The notes beneath the pieces are model-generated. The model saw nothing but the letters and a program-made list of their open reading frames with translations, was not told where the DNA came from and made no database searches. Source: an uncultured Bacteroidales bacterium (GTDB taxonomy: Bacteria; Bacteroidota; Bacteroidia; Bacteroidales; F082). Taken from it: DNA of 64,000 nucleotides. The position numbers and the translations under genes were made by a program. Shown here piece after piece: positions 60,027 through 64,000 of this stretch (its first letter is position 1; each line of letters starts with the position of its first letter). Location: the NCBI GenBank assembly GCA_900317155.1, contig ONFO01000009.1:1-64000 (forward strand), read 5' to 3'.

Positions 60027-62131
60027 CTGTCCATCTCCATTTTTCCATAGTGACGGCGGGCGGCTTCTTGTTGGCGAGGCTCGCTGAAATTGCTGACGCG
60101 TTTCAAGTAACCGATGATGCGGGTCAGGTAGTCAATGTTGTGGCTGTGGCACTCGGGACATTCCTTCAGGAAGCGCTTGTCGATGTGGCCGCAGTCGTTG
60201 CAAATTGTGTTAGGAATATTGAATGTGAAGTAGTTGCAGCCTTCGCGGGCAGCTACACGGAGCAACTGACGGTACTGATCCTTGGTGAGGTGTTCCTCAA
60301 GGTTGCAGTGCAAGGCCGAACCACCGGTGAGGTGCTTGATGTACTTCTCACCGTGGAGACGGAACTTGTCCAAGACGTTGGTATTCGGGTCTTCCACGAT
60401 GTAGAAATAGCTGTTGTAGCAGTCGCGGTGCACCTCGTAGCCGTCCTCCTTGTCCCACTTGGCGTGTTTCACGCCTACGTTCTCGGCGGGAATCATCTCG
60501 CAGTTGAACATCAGGCCGTCTTTCTTCGAGTAGTATTTCTTGTTGTAACGCTCGATGAGGCCCAGCACATCCTGCACAAACTTCTCGTAATCAGGATTGT
60601 CCGAAATCTTGATTTTCAGGAATTCGGCAGCTTCCACAAGGCCGTTCACGCCGATGGTGAGGTATTGGCGACCGAGGTTGATGTAGCCTGCATCAAAGAG
60701 CGGCAGCATGCCTTTCTTCTGCAACTCCTTCAGGTTTTCGTTGTAGCAAATCTGCACCTTATGGCAGAGGTCGACGATTTCCTCAAGGAAGGTAAGGTAA
60801 TGCATGTTGTTGCGGGCGGCATATTGGATGCAACGGTTCAGGTTGATGGTCAGCACGCTCTTCGAGCCCGTGCTTACGCCACCGGCGCCAAGAGTGTAGC
60901 TGAAGCCATTGTCTTGGATTTCGTTGCGCAAACGGCAGCACGACGACAGCGAGTCGGCGTTGTCGCTGAGGTAAGTGAAGAACGAGTGGCCTTCGGCATA
61001 CATCTCGGCGGTGAAGTCGCCCCATTCCTTGTCGATGACGTCGCCATCTTTCGAGAGCAGAGCCATCGTCTCCACAGGGAAGGTGAGCACGCTTCTCAGA
61101 CGCTCGGCGTTGAACCATTTCATGAAACGTTTTTGCAGCCAGCTGAGCGATTCCCAGTCGGGTTTCGTGCCGTCGGGGAAATAGAAATTGCCAAACAGCG
61201 ACTCGAAATAATAACGGTCATAGTAGGCAATGTTCCAGAACACCGACTGGTAGTTTCTTGCTCCCGCAGGTTGGTTCAGGGAATATACGATTTGCTGGAA
61301 GCAGTCGGTGATGACCTTGTCGATGGTGCGGGGTTTCAATGAGAAGTCGACCACCTCGTCGGCGCGCTTGTAGTAGTCTGGGCCGTAGTCCTTGGCGATG
61401 AAGTAGTTCATGTACATCAGGAACTCAGGCGTGGCACAGGCACCCGACAATTGCGACGAGACCATGAACACCATATTAATAAAGCCGCCACAGAAGGAAC
61501 GCAGCTTGGTAGGGGCGGTTGAGTTGCCGCCGATGGAAGCCGTGCCTTCGTTGAGCCAGGGATACATAGTGATGGAGGCGCAGTAGTTGGCCAAACTGGT
61601 TTCGTCGTTCTTGTAGATGAAGTGGTTGTTGAGCAAATAGAGATAACGATCGGCAAGTTCCTTGCCAAACACTTCCTTGATACGGTCGGTCAGCAGGCGA
61701 CGGTTGATGCGGATGAAGCTCGACTTGGGCAGCTCGCCGATGAGCGTGGCGATGTTTTTCTTCTCCACGTTGGCATTGGCGTCATACTTCGAGCCAGTTG
61801 CGGCGTTCGAGGCGTTGACGTAGTTGCTCAGGAAATCGATTTTTTCGCGAATCTCACGGTCTTCAGTGTGTTTCTGGCGGTACAGGATGTAGTTTTTGGC
61901 CACAGTGTAATACTGCTCCGCCATTAAGGCAGTCTCCACCTGGTTCTGGATTTCCTCGACGGTGATGCCGTTGGTCACGCGGACGCGGCTCAAGATGCCG
62001 TTGAGGTCCTCATCGGTGGCATAGAAGCCCGAGGCGAGAAAGGCCTTGCTGATGGCGACTTTGATTTTTTCAAGAGAGAAGGCTTCCAGCTTGCCATCTC
62101 TTTTGGTGATATACAATCCTCCGTTGCTCAT
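60020..62131 (-). CDS. nrdD: Anaerobic ribonucleoside-triphosphate reductase (class III)
   Basis: 703 residues from the ATG at 62131. The frame is open further upstream, but that part encodes the cobalamin riboswitch and is not protein. N-terminal ATP-cone (GLYITKRDGKLEAFSLEKIK), the catalytic barrel with SGACATPEFL and ITVNLNRC-like NLNRCIQYA, a zinc site CNDCGH...CPECHS and the glycyl-radical region YLTRIIGYLKRVSNFSEPRQ. It makes all four deoxynucleotides without oxygen and without B12. nrdG follows with overlap. Confidence 0.96.
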   Translation of the reverse strand: MSNGGLYITKRDGKLEAFSLEKIKVAISKAFLASGFYATDEDLNGILSRVRVTNGITVEEIQNQVETALMAEQYYTVAKNYILYRQKHTEDREIREKIDFLSNYVNASNAATGSKYDANANVEKKNIATLIGELPKSSFIRINRRLLTDRIKEVFGKELADRYLYLLNNHFIYKNDETSLANYCASITMYPWLNEGTASIGGNSTAPTKLRSFCGGFINMVFMVSSQLSGACATPEFLMYMNYFIAKDYGPDYYKRADEVVDFSLKPRTIDKVITDCFQQIVYSLNQPAGARNYQSVFWNIAYYDRYYFESLFGNFYFPDGTKPDWESLSWLQKRFMKWFNAERLRSVLTFPVETMALLSKDGDVIDKEWGDFTAEMYAEGHSFFTYLSDNADSLSSCCRLRNEIQDNGFSYTLGAGGVSTGSKSVLTINLNRCIQYAARNNMHYLTFLEEIVDLCHKVQICYNENLKELQKKGMLPLFDAGYINLGRQYLTIGVNGLVEAAEFLKIKISDNPDYEKFVQDVLGLIERYNKKYYSKKDGLMFNCEMIPAENVGVKHAKWDKEDGYEVHRDCYNSYFYIVEDPNTNVLDKFRLHGEKYIKHLTGGSALHCNLEEHLTKDQYRQLLRVAAREGCNYFTFNIPNTICNDCGHIDKRFLKECPECHSHNIDYLTRIIGYLKRVSNFSEPRQQEAARRHYGKMEMDRC

Positions 62132-62237
62132 AAGTGCTCGTTTTCTGTTTGTTGCATCAATACTGATGCCTAATATAGTTGCGTTTTCAATTGTTCGGCA
62201 CGTTTCCCTTATCCCGAGGGAGGGCATGCTTCCATTT

Positions 62238-62395
62238 CCAAGGCAGGTCTTCTGACTTACTCCCTTCCGAACGGCCTTCCCGTCCTCATGGTCGGACAGT
62301 GGCATGGGGTGCTCGGCATGTTTCAGAGCTCACAGCTACGGGTATAGTCCCTGATTTTCACGGGGTTCCCTTTTCATCTTTTCCCAAGAACCTTG
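62238..62395 (-). promoter_or_regulatory. Cobalamin (B12) riboswitch upstream of nrdD
   Basis: Read on the minus strand: paired ends CAAGG and CCTTG, then AAAAGGGAACCCCGTGAAAA followed by TCAGGGACTATACCCGTAGC and TGTGAGCTC, a variable stem region with GAGGACGGGAAGG, and near the 3' end AGTAAGTCAGAAGACCTGCC. These match the conserved cobalamin-riboswitch core, including the B12 box. About 107 bases separate it from the nrdD ATG; no clear U-run terminator is seen, so how it controls expression is open. Confidence 0.92.
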
Positions 62396-62400
62396 TTTTG

Positions 62401-62433
62401 CAAAGGTATAGTATTTTGGTTTCACCGACCAAA
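62401..62433 (-). promoter_or_regulatory. Promoter of the riboswitch-nrdD-nrdG transcript
   Basis: On the minus strand TTTG (62433-62430), 21 bases, then TACCTTTG (62408-62401). Transcription would begin near 62394, exactly at the 5' side of the riboswitch. Confidence 0.8.
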
Positions 62434-62518
62434 TTAATTCTTGAAAATTTTGTCAACAAAATTATCAACATGCTAATTGGGTGATTTATTTATCTTTGCA
62501 AAAAATTTCAGAATCGTT

Positions 62519-64000
62519 ATGCCAAAAAAGAAAAAAATTGAGAATAAACTGAGCACTTTTACAAGTGTCATCCTCGGCATTTTTGCCGACCAACCCTTTC
62601 GCCCGAAGAACTACAAGCAAGTCTGCAAAATCATGGGCATCAAGGACCAAGCAGGGAAGGATGTGGTGTATAATTTGCTTATTGACCTGAAAAATAAAGG
62701 GTTGCTAAAGGAAGAACGGCCTTATAGTTATGTCATGAGTCCTGAAGGCATGGCACAGTTCGGGCCTAAGACAAAGTATGTGGAAGGTAAGGTGGAGATG
62801 AAATCGACGGGCAAGGCCTACGTGGTGCGCGACGACGGCGAAGGCGAGGATATCTTTATCGCCGCCCAAGACACCTACAAGGCGTTGCATGGCGACCGCG
62901 TGCGCGTGGCCATGTTCCCGAAACGAAACAACAGCAAACCCGAAGGCGAGATTGTGGAGGTGCTGGAACGTAAGCATACCGAGTTTGTTGGCGTCCTCAC
63001 CATTTCGCACGGCTATGTCTTCGTTCGTCCCGATGTGGACTGGATGCCGGTCGATATCTTCATCCCGCGAGGCGACCTCCGTGGCGCTAAAGACGGTATG
63101 AAGGTGATCGTCCATCTGGTGGATTGGCCTGATGGCTCGGGCAACCCCTTCGGCGAGATTGTGCGCGTACTCGGCAAACCTGGTGAGAACGACGTGGAGA
63201 TGGAATCCATTCTGGCAGCTCATGACTATCCAATCGAGTTTCCTGAAGAGGTTGAAAAAGAAGCGGATAGAATCCCTGTCACCATCAGCAAGGACGAAAT
63301 CAAGCGCCGCCGCGACTTTCGCAAAACGTTCACCATCACCATCGACCCTGCCGATGCCAAGGACTTCGACGACGCCATCAGCTTGCAGAAAATGGCGAAC
63401 GGACATTGGGAGGTGGGTGTCCACATCGCCGATGTGTCGCATTATGTGCAGAAAGGTTCTGCCATCGACCGCGAGGCGTTGGATAGAGGCACTTCAGTTT
63501 ACCTCGTCGACCGCACCATCCCCATGCTTCCCGAGAAACTCTGCAACAATGTGTGCTCACTCCGCCCCGATGAGGAGAAACTGTCTTTCTCTGTCGTTTT
63601 CGAGATGGACGATGAGGCCAACATCTACGACAAATGGATTGGCAAGACCATCATCAAGTCGTGTCGCCGCTACACCTACGAAGAAGTACAGACCATGATC
63701 GAAGGCGGAGAAGGTGACTATAAAGCCGAAATATTGACTTTCAACAGTTTGGCGACCAAACTTCGCGAGAAGCGAATGGAAGCAGGCAGCATCAACTTCC
63801 ATTCCGAAGAGGTGAAGTTCATCCTTGACGAGAACAAAAAACCCATCGATACCTACGTGCGTGTGCAGAACGAGTCGCATGAATTAATCGAAGACTTCAT
63901 GCTCTTGGCCAACCGCACCGTGGCCGAGACCTTCGGCAAACCGGAAAGCAAATGGAGCAATTACACTTTTGTCTACCGTGTCCACGACGAGCCTAACCCC
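62519..64000 (+). CDS. rnr: Ribonuclease R (3' end outside window)
   Basis: The first 494 codons are present and the frame runs off the window. RNase R is a processive 3'-5' exoribonuclease that degrades structured RNA. Seen here: a basic start MPKKKKIENKL, a winged-helix-like region (KQVCKIMGIKDQAGKDVVYNLL), cold-shock domains (about 75-220, GKAYVVRDDGEGEDIFI and GYVFVRPDVDWMPVDIFIP), and the RNB catalytic domain with TITIDPADAKDFDDAISL (metal-binding Asp cluster), GVHIADVSHYV and RTIPMLPEKLCNNVCSL. The -7 box TATCTTTG is at 62491-62498. The S1 domain lies beyond the edge. Confidence 0.95.
   Translation, partial: MPKKKKIENKLSTFTSVILGIFADQPFRPKNYKQVCKIMGIKDQAGKDVVYNLLIDLKNKGLLKEERPYSYVMSPEGMAQFGPKTKYVEGKVEMKSTGKAYVVRDDGEGEDIFIAAQDTYKALHGDRVRVAMFPKRNNSKPEGEIVEVLERKHTEFVGVLTISHGYVFVRPDVDWMPVDIFIPRGDLRGAKDGMKVIVHLVDWPDGSGNPFGEIVRVLGKPGENDVEMESILAAHDYPIEFPEEVEKEADRIPVTISKDEIKRRRDFRKTFTITIDPADAKDFDDAISLQKMANGHWEVGVHIADVSHYVQKGSAIDREALDRGTSVYLVDRTIPMLPEKLCNNVCSLRPDEEKLSFSVVFEMDDEANIYDKWIGKTIIKSCRRYTYEEVQTMIEGGEGDYKAEILTFNSLATKLREKRMEAGSINFHSEEVKFILDENKKPIDTYVRVQNESHELIEDFMLLANRTVAETFGKPESKWSNYTFVYRVHDEPNP

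Noticed and set aside
62132-62305. N-terminal extension of NrdD to the ATG at 62305
   Set aside because: These bases form the 3' part of the cobalamin riboswitch and its linker; the family start is at 62131.

Overview
The window reads as chromosome of an anaerobic, host-associated member of the Bacteroidales. Three things support this. Promoters have the Bacteroidetes form TAnnTTTG, with a TTG or TTTG about 19-21 bases upstream, in front of many genes. Seven genes encode large secreted proteins ending in a type IX secretion (T9SS) sorting domain. There is a SusC/SusD pair, a class III (oxygen-sensitive) ribonucleotide reductase, MenA, and lineage-typical small families (DUF3109, DUF2147, an RprY-like regulator). 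No rRNA, tRNA, CRISPR array, prophage or transposase gene was seen.

Layout. 1-2400: tail of a coiled-coil regulator, a tiny exported peptide gene and a T9SS cargo gene. 2400-5320: repeat-rich spacer, the operon rpiB-lutB (minus strand), then a very AT-rich 590-base divergent spacer. 5320-10740: MORN-repeat protein, LD-carboxypeptidase, a Card1-like CARF nuclease preceded by a DUF2442 gene, and a T9SS beta-helix protein. 11035-16700: housekeeping (pgk, a lipid kinase, an acyltransferase, gpsA, a zinc-ribbon protein). 16930-24630: SusC, SusD and a PNGase F-like glycosamidase, apparently one operon for deglycosylating and importing host glycoprotein material. 24757-29540: deoxyhypusine-synthase-like enzyme, a degenerate arginase-fold protein and a secreted peptidylarginine deiminase of the Porphyromonas type. 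29670-32570: two paralogous GLUG-repeat T9SS proteins. 32865-39740: lipoprotein, a complete RND efflux operon (adaptor, pump, TolC-like channel) and a DUF2147 protein. 39876-47110: a 52-residue protein, pgi, an orphan response regulator, a serine hydrolase, a DEAD-box helicase and menA. 47811-53620: Omp28-like thioredoxin-fold T9SS protein, ornithine carbamoyltransferase, a membrane protein, DUF3109 and cysQ. 53892-64000: topA, proS, an AAA/DUF4143 ATPase, nrdD-nrdG under a cobalamin riboswitch, and the 5' part of RNase R.

Working together. The SusCD-PNGase F locus and the secreted arginine deiminase point to attack on host or dietary glycoproteins and peptides. The B12 riboswitch in front of nrdDG suggests that the B12-independent reductase is shut down when cobalamin is present, which implies a B12-dependent enzyme elsewhere.

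The most unusual structural theme is a set of short palindromic repeats, several of which begin within a few bases of a stop codon. Three of these families (counting the short tract in menA and the tandem tract in cysQ and the adaptor gene) also lie inside reading frames without breaking them. The most notable single gene is the CARF nuclease with no CRISPR locus in sight.
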